A DNA stretch of 46,353 bases, taken from assembly GCA_001899335.1 (NCBI GenBank), contig MOYE01000004.1, forward strand, positions 77,862-124,214. Reading direction: 5' to 3'. This stretch comes from Candidatus Gastranaerophilus phascolarcticola. Lineage in GTDB: Bacteria; Cyanobacteriota; Vampirovibrionia; Gastranaerophilales; Gastranaerophilaceae. The notes under the pieces were generated by a model. That model searched no databases, was not told where the DNA came from, and saw only the letters and a program-made list of their open reading frames with translations. Each line of letters opens with the position of its first letter. Position 1 is the first letter of the stretch. A program made the position numbers and the translations under genes. Positions 25,776-33,323 of this stretch are shown one piece after another.

Positions 25776-27291
25776 CTTTTTTGCTGGCAGAAAATTCAGA
25801 ACAAGAATTCCATACGAGCGTTTCTTTTATAGGTTGCAATGTAATACTAGGTTTTGTACAATTGCAGCAACCTTTGAGCATATTTTTTGTTCCGTCATTG
25901 GTGGATTGGAAATATTCACAAGCACCGCAAATCTTTAAAATATAACCGTATTCATTAAGTTTAATTCTTAATTCTTGCAAAGCATCAATCATACGAATAT
26001 GCTTTTCTGTCACAAAAGATTTTCTTTTATAAATAAATTTAACTTTTGCAAAATCATTTTCAGAGATAAATTCAAGTTTGCAAGGTAATTCCGTTTGCCC
26101 GACTTGAACCATAACGTCAATTGTGAACTTTTCAACATCAACGATTCCGTGAATTTTATTGAAAACAAGTTCAGTCAAATATTTTACAGGCGGAAAATGT
26201 TTTACAACGTGTGCAATTGAATAGAACGGATACATCGCAAGGTAAACAGTTTCCTTGAAGTTCAATTTTGAATTCAAAAGGCTTAGTAAAAATCCTACAA
26301 TAAATACCATTAAAGTAAGGATTACGCCTTTAAAGCCTACAAAGAAGTAGTATTTAGACGCAAAGCCCAGAAGCATCAAATAAATTAAGCCTGTCAGGCA
26401 AATATTTGGCTGCAGCAATGAAAAGACGTGTTCCACAAACACCAAATTTTTGGTAAAAATTTGTGTAAAACATTTTGCGAAAAGCGCAAGTCTAGCGTAT
26501 AAGCTAGGGCGTTTGAACTCATATTCGTAAGTTTCCACGCAAGATTGAATGTTCGGATTATAAATACAAGGCGTCTTAACTTTTGACAAAAGAAGACTGT
26601 ATTTAAGTTCCTCATCAATGTTTTTAAAATCAATCTGTCTGATTTGGTCGAGGAGCGGTTTCCTGATAACCAAAACCCCACTGTCAGCAAGGCTTGCCAG
26701 TCCAAAAAGCCCGCGAGCTTTTTGGATAAAGTTCATATTATATTTTTGGAATGCAGATTTAATTTTTTCAGCGAAAAGAAGATTTTCAAATAAGACAATG
26801 GTTTCGCCGCAAACAACGCTTGAAGATTTAATAGCGCTGTTAACAGAAGCCAAGAAGTCAGCCGGAATACTTCTGTCGCCATCAATAAATACGTAAGCAT
26901 CAACTTCACGGTTAGAAGAAAAACGTTTAATAAATTGCGAAATCGCCTCATCTTTTCCGATAGTACCGATTTCTTTGATATTAATTACGCTGATATATCT
27001 TTCATTTTCAAAAAGTTCTTCGGAACCGTCTATGCAATTATCAAGAATTACATACATTTTAAACCTGTCAATCGGATAACTTTGCAGCTTTAATTGATTG
27101 ATAAGTTTGCCAAGTGTAAGTTTATTATTATGCGAATAAATAACAACAGCAAGGTTTTCCTCTTCAATGCCTGTAGAAATTCTCTTTTCAATTTTATACT
27201 TTCTGTCAAATAAATTTCTTACAGAAAGGGCAAAAAAGTAGGCCGTGTAAATTGCTACGTATACATATAATAAATTCAAAATAATTTGCAT
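25750..27291 (-). CDS. Family 2-like membrane glycosyltransferase with Cys-rich tail
   Basis: About 513 residues from the ATG at 27291 (SD AAAGGTGG upstream; the open frame extends to a GTG at 27306 that overlaps the SD). A membrane helix at the start (IILNLLYVYVAIYTAYFF) precedes a GT2-like domain: VVIYSHNNKLTLGKLINQL near 50, YVFIDGDRSIPADFLASVNS with a DxD-like motif near 135, and two or three membrane segments at about 300-360. The last 150 residues are unusual, with ICGACEYF, then GCCNC and a final SCSEF, suggesting a metal-binding appendage. The acceptor is unknown. A cell-surface glycan role is inferred. Confidence 0.72.
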   Translation of the reverse strand: MQIILNLLYVYVAIYTAYFFALSVRNLFDRKYKIEKRISTGIEEENLAVVIYSHNNKLTLGKLINQLKLQSYPIDRFKMYVILDNCIDGSEELFENERYISVINIKEIGTIGKDEAISQFIKRFSSNREVDAYVFIDGDRSIPADFLASVNSAIKSSSVVCGETIVLFENLLFAEKIKSAFQKYNMNFIQKARGLFGLASLADSGVLVIRKPLLDQIRQIDFKNIDEELKYSLLLSKVKTPCIYNPNIQSCVETYEYEFKRPSLYARLALFAKCFTQIFTKNLVFVEHVFSLLQPNICLTGLIYLMLLGFASKYYFFVGFKGVILTLMVFIVGFLLSLLNSKLNFKETVYLAMYPFYSIAHVVKHFPPVKYLTELVFNKIHGIVDVEKFTIDVMVQVGQTELPCKLEFISENDFAKVKFIYKRKSFVTEKHIRMIDALQELRIKLNEYGYILKICGACEYFQSTNDGTKNMLKGCCNCTKPSITLQPIKETLVWNSCSEFSASKKVSVYNDVQ

Positions 27292-27398
27292 AATTTTATC
27301 TTCCACCTTTATATAAATAATTGTAGTAAAAAGGAAAAAATATTTCTACAAAAAATCAAACATGGCGGGCAAATATTTCACAATTATTAACAAAGTCG

Positions 27399-27423
27399 GG
27401 CGCAGGGGAAACCCTGCGCCTTT
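27399..27423. terminator. Hairpin after prepilin copy 3
   Basis: A perfect 9-bp stem GGCGCAGGG (27399-27407) with CCCTGCGCC (27412-27420), loop GAAA, with TTTATTT next to it on the plus strand. For minus-strand copy 3 the U-tract after it is poor, but the hairpin sits directly behind that gene. Confidence 0.6.
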
Positions 27424-27428
27424 ATTTC

Positions 27429-28376
27429 CTAGTCATATCTATGTACACACATAGCAGCACGCGTAGCAGTCCTTGATACCCAGGAATACACTCGTCCAAG
27501 GGTGGTGTGAACTACATAACCGTTACTGGAATTTGATATTTTACTTGTCCAAAATTCCTCTTGGGTCGTATGCCCGTTAAGCCCTAATAAATAGTAGTTT
27601 ATAGAAATAGACATAAATTCTTCCAAACTTGGCAACCTGGAATCATCATCCAATTCTCTACACTTTTGCCCTGCTTCCTGCTGGGTAACGGCAGAAAACA
27701 TATTTGTATAAACACTTGGAGCAACTACAATTGAGTCACTCGGATAGAAAACAGACATAATTCCCATGTCTTTTCCCATAGTATTAGGACCTTTATTACC
27801 ATTCAAATCATAGACAAAGTTAACACATATTTTTTGTTGCGCAAAATCCGTCAAACCGCCTCGTCCAAGCTCCGGAATACAACTTGGATTATAATATGCC
27901 AGTATACTTTCACCATTAGCGGTTTCAAATGCTGCAACTTTTGAGTTTACAACATATACAGACCTTGAAGTCACACCGTCAGTTTCAGTAAAGTTATATT
28001 GAAATCTGGAATGTAATCCCAGTAAATCTAACGGAACATCTCTTTTACTTGCAAACATATCTGTATATTGGCTTGCAAAGCCACAGTCTTCAATATTTTC
28101 GCTGTCACAGATGTTGTTAATTTTCAGGACTTTTGAAAGCCCGGCTGTGACGAATGTTTCGGCTGCGGTGTCTTGGGTCACACTGTGACTTGCGTCTTCT
28201 GTGAGGGTACCGTATCCATTTAACGCCGGCATAAGGGCAATTGCCTGGCTCATCCTCGCATAAAGCGCTTTTCGCTGCGTGTTCCAGGTTCGCTCATTAA
28301 TGTTGCCCGTCAAACTTGGCAATGTTATCGCGGCTACTACGCCAATAATTGTTAGGGATAACAGGATTTCCGCCAT
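27429..28376 (-). CDS. Type IV prepilin-like protein, copy 3 (phase OFF)
   Basis: 315 residues from the internal ATG of FTMAEILLSL; the true start is probably the ATG at 28480, interrupted by an 11-base G tract. With 12 G the leader would run 33 residues to NRA before FTMAEIL. The body has the shared PSLTGNINERTWNTQRK block, ICDSENIEDCG, NFVYDLNGNKGPNTMGKDMG, and a C-terminal lectin-like region with SRLPSLEEFMSI, EEFWTSKIS and final MCVHRYD. The extreme C-terminus differs from copies 1, 2 and 4, which end in CVKR. The role is a surface or secreted pseudopilin-like adhesin, inferred. Confidence 0.8.
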   Translation of the reverse strand: MAEILLSLTIIGVVAAITLPSLTGNINERTWNTQRKALYARMSQAIALMPALNGYGTLTEDASHSVTQDTAAETFVTAGLSKVLKINNICDSENIEDCGFASQYTDMFASKRDVPLDLLGLHSRFQYNFTETDGVTSRSVYVVNSKVAAFETANGESILAYYNPSCIPELGRGGLTDFAQQKICVNFVYDLNGNKGPNTMGKDMGIMSVFYPSDSIVVAPSVYTNMFSAVTQQEAGQKCRELDDDSRLPSLEEFMSISINYYLLGLNGHTTQEEFWTSKISNSSNGYVVHTTLGRVYSWVSRTATRAAMCVHRYD

Positions 28377-28407
28377 AGTGAACGCCCGGTTCGTGGTCCA
28401 GGCGCCC

Positions 28408-28439
28408 GGCTCTAAGTTAGAGGTCCGGCTCAGCCGGCT
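28408..28439. repeat. GC-rich palindromic insert in copy 3 leader
   Basis: Two small perfect inverted repeats: CTCTAA-G-TTAGAG (28410-28422) and CCGGCT-C-AGCCGG (28425-28437), far richer in GC than the surroundings. They lie between the G tract and the cleavage-site codons and are absent from the other copies. Confidence 0.55.
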
Positions 28440-28450
28440 CCCCCCCCCCC
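28440..28450 (-). repeat. Poly-G tract (11 G, minus strand) in copy 3 leader
   Basis: Eleven C on the plus strand, read as G in the gene. From the ATG at 28480 the frame gives MKRRNVLTCT, glycines, then AG and TGA, 16 residues in all. One added G (12) or two lost (9) restores the prepilin frame. Confidence 0.9.
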
Positions 28451-28505
28451 TGTGCAGGTTAATACGTTTCTTCGTTTCATATTTCCATCCTTTCTTTCTT
28501 TAATT

Positions 28506-28534
28506 ATTATGCAGCATGTTTTGACTTTAGTCAA
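28506..28534 (-). promoter_or_regulatory. Promoter of prepilin copy 3
   Basis: Minus-strand TTGACT (28534-28529), 17-base spacer, CATAAT (28511-28506). Its -35 box forms an inverted repeat with the plus-strand -35 of the M48 gene. Confidence 0.7.
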
Positions 28535-28549
28535 TAGTTATTGTATTAT
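28521..28549 (+). promoter_or_regulatory. Promoter of the M48 protease gene
   Basis: Plus-strand TTGACT (28521-28526), 17-base spacer and TATTAT (28544-28549), with the SD-rich AGGGGGAAG before the ATG at 28572. The two divergent promoters overlap, so polymerase occupancy on one should hinder the other. Confidence 0.65.
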
Positions 28550-28571
28550 AAATTTTGGATAGGGGGAAGTT

Positions 28572-29279
28572 ATGAAAAAGAGCATCGCATTATTAGCATT
28601 GAGTTTATTATTAGGAACAGGCGCGTTCGCCGAAGACGCATACGTAATTACAGATTTAACACTGGATAACTTTTGGTCTAAAACAGGTAAAGCACAGGAA
28701 AAAGTTGCTTCTGTTGCAACAAGAATAATGGAACAAAACAAACTTAATAAACGTGTTCCTGTCTTTGTTGTGAACAAAAATAACGAACCTAATGCTGTGA
28801 CCAATCCAATGTCCAAAGTTATAGAAGTTTATTCCGGTTTACTCGTTTGCATAGACAACGACGATGAACTTGCATTCGTACTCGGACACGAAATGGCTCA
28901 TGCTGTAGAAGCATACAGAGGACCCTGGAGCATATTCTCAACATTCTACAACTCCAAATCTTATGAATACAAATCAGACTTAAAATCTATTGATTACATG
29001 GTTGGAGCAGGATACGACCCGATTTCTGCGATTATTATCGGCAACAAAATCTTTAGTGAACCCTACTGGGATTGGGGAAGCACTCACCCGAAAGGCTCCA
29101 AAAGATTACTCGAAATGTACAAATACATCTACAAAAAATATCCGCAATATTTGACAAGTTCAAAGACCAACAACCCGTATTACAAAAACTTTGAATATCT
29201 GTTTGCAGATGAATTAAAAGGATTCCGCCATAAAGAATCTGTTCGCAGACAAAAACAGCTTCAACGTGAGGCAATATAA
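28572..29279 (+). CDS. Secreted M48-type metalloprotease
   Basis: A 235-residue protein with a signal peptide (residues 1-20, ending GAFA). The zinc motif is HEMAH at residues 106-110, followed by YEYKSDLKSIDYMVGAGYDP, which has the usual third-ligand Glu and AGYDP signature of M48 peptidases. There is no membrane segment other than the signal, so it should act in the periplasm, as BepA-like proteases do. Its TAA overlaps the ATG of the next gene by one base. With two following secreted paralogues it forms a three-gene unit. Confidence 0.85.
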   Translation: MKKSIALLALSLLLGTGAFAEDAYVITDLTLDNFWSKTGKAQEKVASVATRIMEQNKLNKRVPVFVVNKNNEPNAVTNPMSKVIEVYSGLLVCIDNDDELAFVLGHEMAHAVEAYRGPWSIFSTFYNSKSYEYKSDLKSIDYMVGAGYDPISAIIIGNKIFSEPYWDWGSTHPKGSKRLLEMYKYIYKKYPQYLTSSKTNNPYYKNFEYLFADELKGFRHKESVRRQKQLQREAI

Positions 29280-29692
29280 TGAAAAAGCCACTATTGATTA
29301 TATTATTGTCAATATTAGCATTTCAGCCGGCATTAGCAGAAAAGACAGCCGTTGAAATCACACCTGTTAAAAAAATTACGACCTCAAACGACAAATTCCT
29401 TGAGGGTGATTATGTTGACTTCAAAATCATCGGAAGTGACAAACTTGTCCGCGGACTTATCGTAAAATATGAAGAAAACGGATTTGGCGGCAAAGAAGCC
29501 GTACTTGTAATAGACCAGTTTCGCGCATTAGACTCTAACGATAAATACAGCGGAACACTTTCAATAACCGGTAACCAGCATAACGGAGCGGGAGCAGTTT
29601 TAGATTTTGAAGAAATCGCTTTTTATATTCGCGGCGGAGAGGTCAAAATCATTCCTGACAAAGATATTTTTACTATATGGAGAGAAGAATGA
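29279..29692 (+). CDS. Small secreted protein, unknown function
   Basis: A 137-residue protein with a signal peptide (1-20, ending ALA). The mature part looks beta-rich: VEITPVKKITTSNDKFLEGD, a central KYEENGFGGKEAVLVIDQFR, and IYIRGGEV-like ending. It shares a pattern with the next protein (I-P-I-x-T, a GD followed by V, then NGF/W-FG and F-R), so the two are probably paralogues. They are coupled to the M48 protease (1-base overlap) and to each other (4-base overlap). No known domain recognised; a periplasmic partner or substrate of the protease is a guess. Confidence 0.7.
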   Translation: MKKPLLIILLSILAFQPALAEKTAVEITPVKKITTSNDKFLEGDYVDFKIIGSDKLVRGLIVKYEENGFGGKEAVLVIDQFRALDSNDKYSGTLSITGNQHNGAGAVLDFEEIAFYIRGGEVKIIPDKDIFTIWREE

Positions 29693-30162
29693 AAAAATTA
29701 GTTTTAACATTTTTAATATTACTTGTTAGCGCCGGAATGAGTTTTGCAATTGAGGAAAAAATTCCTATTAAAATTGCTCCTCTGGAACCGATTTCAACAG
29801 CGTTTGACGAAACTGAAGTTGGAGATCGCGTACCGTTTTTGGTTGTTGAAGATGTTTATAAGAATGATAAAATTTTCATTAAAAAAGGTACTACTATGTA
29901 CGGAACAGTTGATTTTGTGAAAGAAAACGGCTGGTTTGGCGACAACGCAGAAGTTGAATTTAAAACATTCCGTGTAAGAAACACTTCCGGCAAATTGACA
30001 ACCTTTAACTCTGAATTATTATTGACAGGTTTCAACACCTTGAAATGGTACAACCCTGCGTGGAAAAGATTTTTTAACTATTGTTCACTAATATTCCGCG
30101 GCAACGAAGTTGATATTAACCCAAACATTTCAGATCCGGTGTTCAATATTTGGTATAATTAA
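29689..30162 (+). CDS. Small secreted protein, paralogue of upstream gene
   Basis: A 157-residue protein starting at the ATG at 29689, chosen because GGAGAGAAG ends just before it; the open frame reaches back to 29677. Signal peptide 1-21 (ending SFA). The mature part has KIAPLEPISTAF, GDRVPFLVVEDVY, KKGTTMYGTVDFVKENGWFG and FKTFRVRNTSGK, the same layout as its upstream neighbour. The middle resembles small beta-barrel domains in envelope proteins, but this is only a visual impression. It ends with WYN at the stop, 4 bases before a hairpin. Confidence 0.7.
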   Translation: MKKLVLTFLILLVSAGMSFAIEEKIPIKIAPLEPISTAFDETEVGDRVPFLVVEDVYKNDKIFIKKGTTMYGTVDFVKENGWFGDNAEVEFKTFRVRNTSGKLTTFNSELLLTGFNTLKWYNPAWKRFFNYCSLIFRGNEVDINPNISDPVFNIWYN

Positions 30163-30165
30163 AAC

Positions 30166-30191
30166 CCACGGGCGGGCATACCCGCCTGTGG
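30166..30191 (+). terminator. Hairpin ending the M48 operon
   Basis: An 11-bp stem with one G-T pair: CCACGGGCGGG, loop CATA, CCCGCCTGTGG. The T-tract afterward is weak (AATATTTC), so efficiency is uncertain. Confidence 0.6.
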
Positions 30192-30302
30192 AATATTTCA
30201 ATCCCTCAATTTCATCCTATAGGTTGACGCTTATAGACCTATTGATTGATGTCTCTTTTCTTAAAAACAAGTATGATTGACGAGTAAGAAAAGAGGGATA
30301 CA

Positions 30303-30893
30303 TTGTTCAGATTAGTTTTAACAGCATTAATAGTCTTAGGGACATTTGCACCGATGAGTTTCGCGGCGCAAAACTTTTTGAACTCTGTTGTCTTTGAACA
30401 AAGCGAGGGACAATATAACATAGTACTTCGTTCTGACACACCTGCAAAGGTTAGAAAAAGCACTCAAGGCAATGACAAAATTACGCTTACTTTAAAAGGA
30501 ATTACATCCGCGAATAATATTAATACAATCTATAAAAACGTAAACGGTGTAAATCCGCTTGTAGTTGAAAACATTGGTGAAAACGAATTAAGATTACAAA
30601 TTCAGGCGCCTGATGTTGCAAACGCAAATATTATTTTTAATACCCCAGATTCCGCACCTATTTTTGTAGGTGAAAGATTCGGACAAGAAAAAATGACCTG
30701 GACGCTTACAGTTCTTACACTCGCAGGCATTGTTCTTTATTCAACAAGCAGAAGAACAAGAAAAGTTTGCCAAAGAAGAGAACTGCGCGATAGAGAAATA
30801 GAATTCTACAAAGCTAAATTACCTAGTATGAATTACAAACCGACATATAAATATGCGATGAATACAATTAAAAAAGAAACAATACTTAGATAA
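30303..30893 (+). CDS. AMIN-like membrane protein
   Basis: A 196-residue protein that starts at TTG (30303) after AGAGGGA. A signal peptide (1-21, ending SFA) precedes a beta-rich domain with VVFEQSEGQYNIVLRSDTPA and KITLTLKGITS, resembling AMIN domains of envelope proteins such as PilQ and AmiC, which bind peptidoglycan. A membrane helix lies near residues 136-152 (WTLTVLTLAGIVLYS), followed by a short basic cytoplasmic tail with RRTRKVCQRRELRDRE. Order of signal-AMIN-membrane-basic tail is unusual. A link to the pilus or secretin system is possible but not shown. Confidence 0.6.
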   Translation: MFRLVLTALIVLGTFAPMSFAAQNFLNSVVFEQSEGQYNIVLRSDTPAKVRKSTQGNDKITLTLKGITSANNINTIYKNVNGVNPLVVENIGENELRLQIQAPDVANANIIFNTPDSAPIFVGERFGQEKMTWTLTVLTLAGIVLYSTSRRTRKVCQRRELRDREIEFYKAKLPSMNYKPTYKYAMNTIKKETILR

Positions 30894-30918
30894 GTATTTT
30901 AAAAGCCAACACTAAAAC

Positions 30919-32031
30919 TTAAATCCTTTCACGAATAATCTGCTCGATAACTTGGGCAGATTTTCCATTTCCATAAGGGTTTTGTGCTTTCAAGCGAGAT
31001 GCTGAACGCTCAACGGAAAGGACTTTTTCGCTTTCTGTCAGAATTTTGTCATAATCTGCGCCGACAAGAATTGAAACACCGGCGTCAATGCCTTCTTTGC
31101 GTTCGGTTTCGTATCGTAAAACTATTGTCGGACAAGCGAACGACGGCGCTTCTTCCTGAATACCGCCCGAATCCGTAAGGATTAGTTTTGCGTTTTTCAT
31201 TAAATAAACAAGGTTCGGATAATCAAGCGGGGTTAGAAGTTTAACGTTCTTATACTTTTCAAGCCGCGCATGAATTTTATCCTTAACGTTAGGGTTCGGA
31301 TGAACCGGAATAACAAATGTATGGTCAGCATATTTTTGCACTAAAACTTCAATAGCAGATAAAATTCTATCTAAACGCTCACCGTGGTTTTCACGTCTGT
31401 GCGCCGTAATTAAAACTAATTTATCATCAACTTTCACACCTTGAGCGGCGAAAAATTCTCCCGCACGGTTTAAAGTTTCTTCTGTAAGACAGAAAAGCGC
31501 ATCAATTACAGTATTTCCGGTCACAAAAATCTTATCCGCAGAAATATCTTCTTTTAAAAGCGCATTTTTGTTGGTCTCGGTAGGACAAAAGTTCAACGCC
31601 GCAATACGTGATGTCATCTGACGCATAGCCTCTTCGGGATATGGTTCAAATAAATCGTAAGAGCGTAGACCCGCCTCAACGTGAAGAACCGGAATTTTGT
31701 TATAAAAACTTGCCAACGCACCGCTCAAAACTGTTATTGTATCGCCCTGAACAATAGTTGCATCAAAAGTTTCGGACTTATATACTTCATCCAATGCTTT
31801 TAATAAACGCGCCTGAACCTCTAAAAGAGTTTGATTTGGTTTCATACAATCCAAGTTGTAATCAGCTTTCAAGCCGAAATACGCGAGAGTCTGGTTAGAC
31901 AACTCTTTTTGCTGCTCGGTATTACAAATCCTTACATCATAAAGCTCCGGGAACTTGCGCAATTCAAGGATTAACGGCGCTAATTTAATTACCTCGGGAC
32001 GCGTCCCGAATACAAACAAAATTCTCTTCAT
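30919..32031 (-). CDS. wecB: Non-hydrolysing UDP-GlcNAc 2-epimerase
   Basis: A 370-residue GT-B-like enzyme that interconverts UDP-GlcNAc and UDP-ManNAc for surface polysaccharide. Motifs: FVFGTRPEVIKLAPLI near residues 5-20, VQGDTITVLSGALASF, HVEAGLRSYDLFEPYPEEA with catalytic Asp/Glu, TAHRRENHGERL, and LTDSGGIQEEAPSF. TAGAAT on the minus strand ends 6 bases before the ATG and there is no Shine-Dalgarno, so a leaderless mRNA is likely. It lies after lipA with a short gap but different function, and no glycan gene cluster surrounds it. Confidence 0.95.
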   Translation of the reverse strand: MKRILFVFGTRPEVIKLAPLILELRKFPELYDVRICNTEQQKELSNQTLAYFGLKADYNLDCMKPNQTLLEVQARLLKALDEVYKSETFDATIVQGDTITVLSGALASFYNKIPVLHVEAGLRSYDLFEPYPEEAMRQMTSRIAALNFCPTETNKNALLKEDISADKIFVTGNTVIDALFCLTEETLNRAGEFFAAQGVKVDDKLVLITAHRRENHGERLDRILSAIEVLVQKYADHTFVIPVHPNPNVKDKIHARLEKYKNVKLLTPLDYPNLVYLMKNAKLILTDSGGIQEEAPSFACPTIVLRYETERKEGIDAGVSILVGADYDKILTESEKVLSVERSASRLKAQNPYGNGKSAQVIEQIIRERI

Positions 32032-32057
32032 AAAATTATTCTAACACAAAAAATAAA

Positions 32058-32906
32058 TTATGTACCTGAACACTCGGACGCATTGTACGAACTTCTTACA
32101 AGTGGTCCGATTTGAAAATTCTTAAACCCGCATTTACGCGCTAAGGATTTCAAATCTTCATATTCTTCAAGTGAATAATATTTCGCCACTTCAAGATGCG
32201 CTTTTGACGGCTGAATATACTGACCAACGGTCAAAATATCACAGCCAACAGCACGTAAATCGTTAAATGTTGCCTCTATTTGTTCAAATGTTTCGCCCAA
32301 ACCTATCATCAATCCTGATTTTGTTTTGATGTCAGAATTGTCTTTTATATATTTCAGAACCTCTAGAGAAGTTTTGTAATTTCCTTGCGGGCGTGCGGTC
32401 TTGAAAACAGCCTCAACGGTTTCAATATTGTGGTTGAAAACATCAGGACGTGAGGCAATAATAATATCCAAAGCCTCTTTTTTACCCTTAAAGTCAGGCG
32501 TTAGGATTTCAACGCGGGTTGCGGGTGAAAGTTTTCTGATTTCTTCAATGCAGCGAGCGAAGTGTTCTGCACCGCCGTCAGGCAAATCGTCACGGGTAAC
32601 AGAAGTTATCACGGAATATTTTAAACCCAAATCAGCAACCGCTTTTGCAACGTGTAAAGGTTCTTGCGGGTCAAGCGGTTCGGGGCGTTCACAGGAAATA
32701 TTACAGTAACGGCAATTGCGCGTACAAACATTTCCCATAATCAAAAATGTCGCAGTATTTTTTGTGTAACATTCGTTTTTATTTGGACAACGTGCGTTTT
32801 CGCAAACAGTATTCAAACAGTTGGTACGCAAGACTCTACGAACATTTCGTGTAGTTTCTGTATCAATAATTGGTCGTTTTAAAAATTCCGGTAATCTTTC
32901 TCTCAT
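32058..32906 (-). CDS. lipA: Lipoyl synthase LipA
   Basis: A 282-residue radical SAM enzyme that inserts two sulfurs into octanoyl groups of lipoyl domains. The auxiliary cluster motif CENARCPNKNEC (residues 35-46) and the radical SAM motif CTRNCRYC (61-68) are intact, and SVTRDDLPDGGAEHF is the family stretch. The C-terminal conserved Ser is in VRSSYNASE. TATAAT lies about 9 bases before the ATG on the minus strand with no Shine-Dalgarno. The lipoylated complex includes the lpdA product encoded nearby. Confidence 0.96.
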   Translation of the reverse strand: MRERLPEFLKRPIIDTETTRNVRRVLRTNCLNTVCENARCPNKNECYTKNTATFLIMGNVCTRNCRYCNISCERPEPLDPQEPLHVAKAVADLGLKYSVITSVTRDDLPDGGAEHFARCIEEIRKLSPATRVEILTPDFKGKKEALDIIIASRPDVFNHNIETVEAVFKTARPQGNYKTSLEVLKYIKDNSDIKTKSGLMIGLGETFEQIEATFNDLRAVGCDILTVGQYIQPSKAHLEVAKYYSLEEYEDLKSLARKCGFKNFQIGPLVRSSYNASECSGT

Positions 32907-32992
32907 ATATTACGAATTATATATCAATGTTTGAAAAAAGTTGATTTTTTTAATAAAAAGTAATATAAATATATATAACAGGAGATAAAATT

Positions 32993-33307
32993 ATGAAAAA
33001 ATTCTTAATGATTATATGTGCATTGTGCGTAGCTCAAACAGCGTTTGCGGCATTGGATAGAGATTATTTTGATTATACGCAGTCCCCTGAATATCAAGCA
33101 ATTCCTGTTGACACAAGCGCAGCATTAAAAAATACAACCGGCACTACAGCAACCGGCGGTGAAACGCAAACTGTAACCACAACAAAGGTGGTTAAAAAGA
33201 CAGTAAAAGGCAAAAAAAGATTAAGATTTGGCAACGAGGGTTCAAGCTGGATTAACACATATTGGAACTTTGGTCAGCCAAATTACGGTGAAACCGGAAG
33301 ATTTTAA
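32993..33307 (+). CDS. Small secreted protein, unknown function
   Basis: A 104-residue protein with a signal peptide (1-19, ending FAA) and an AGGAGATA ribosome-binding site. The mature part starts LDRDYFDYTQSPEYQ, has a Thr/Gly-rich stretch with ALKNTTGTTATGG, a basic block VKKTVKGKKRLRFG, and an aromatic end WINTYWNFGQPNYGE. No domain is recognised. Lies between two minus-strand metabolic genes. Confidence 0.68.
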   Translation: MKKFLMIICALCVAQTAFAALDRDYFDYTQSPEYQAIPVDTSAALKNTTGTTATGGETQTVTTTKVVKKTVKGKKRLRFGNEGSSWINTYWNFGQPNYGETGRF

Positions 33308-33323
33308 CAAGCCGGGCGGAGCC

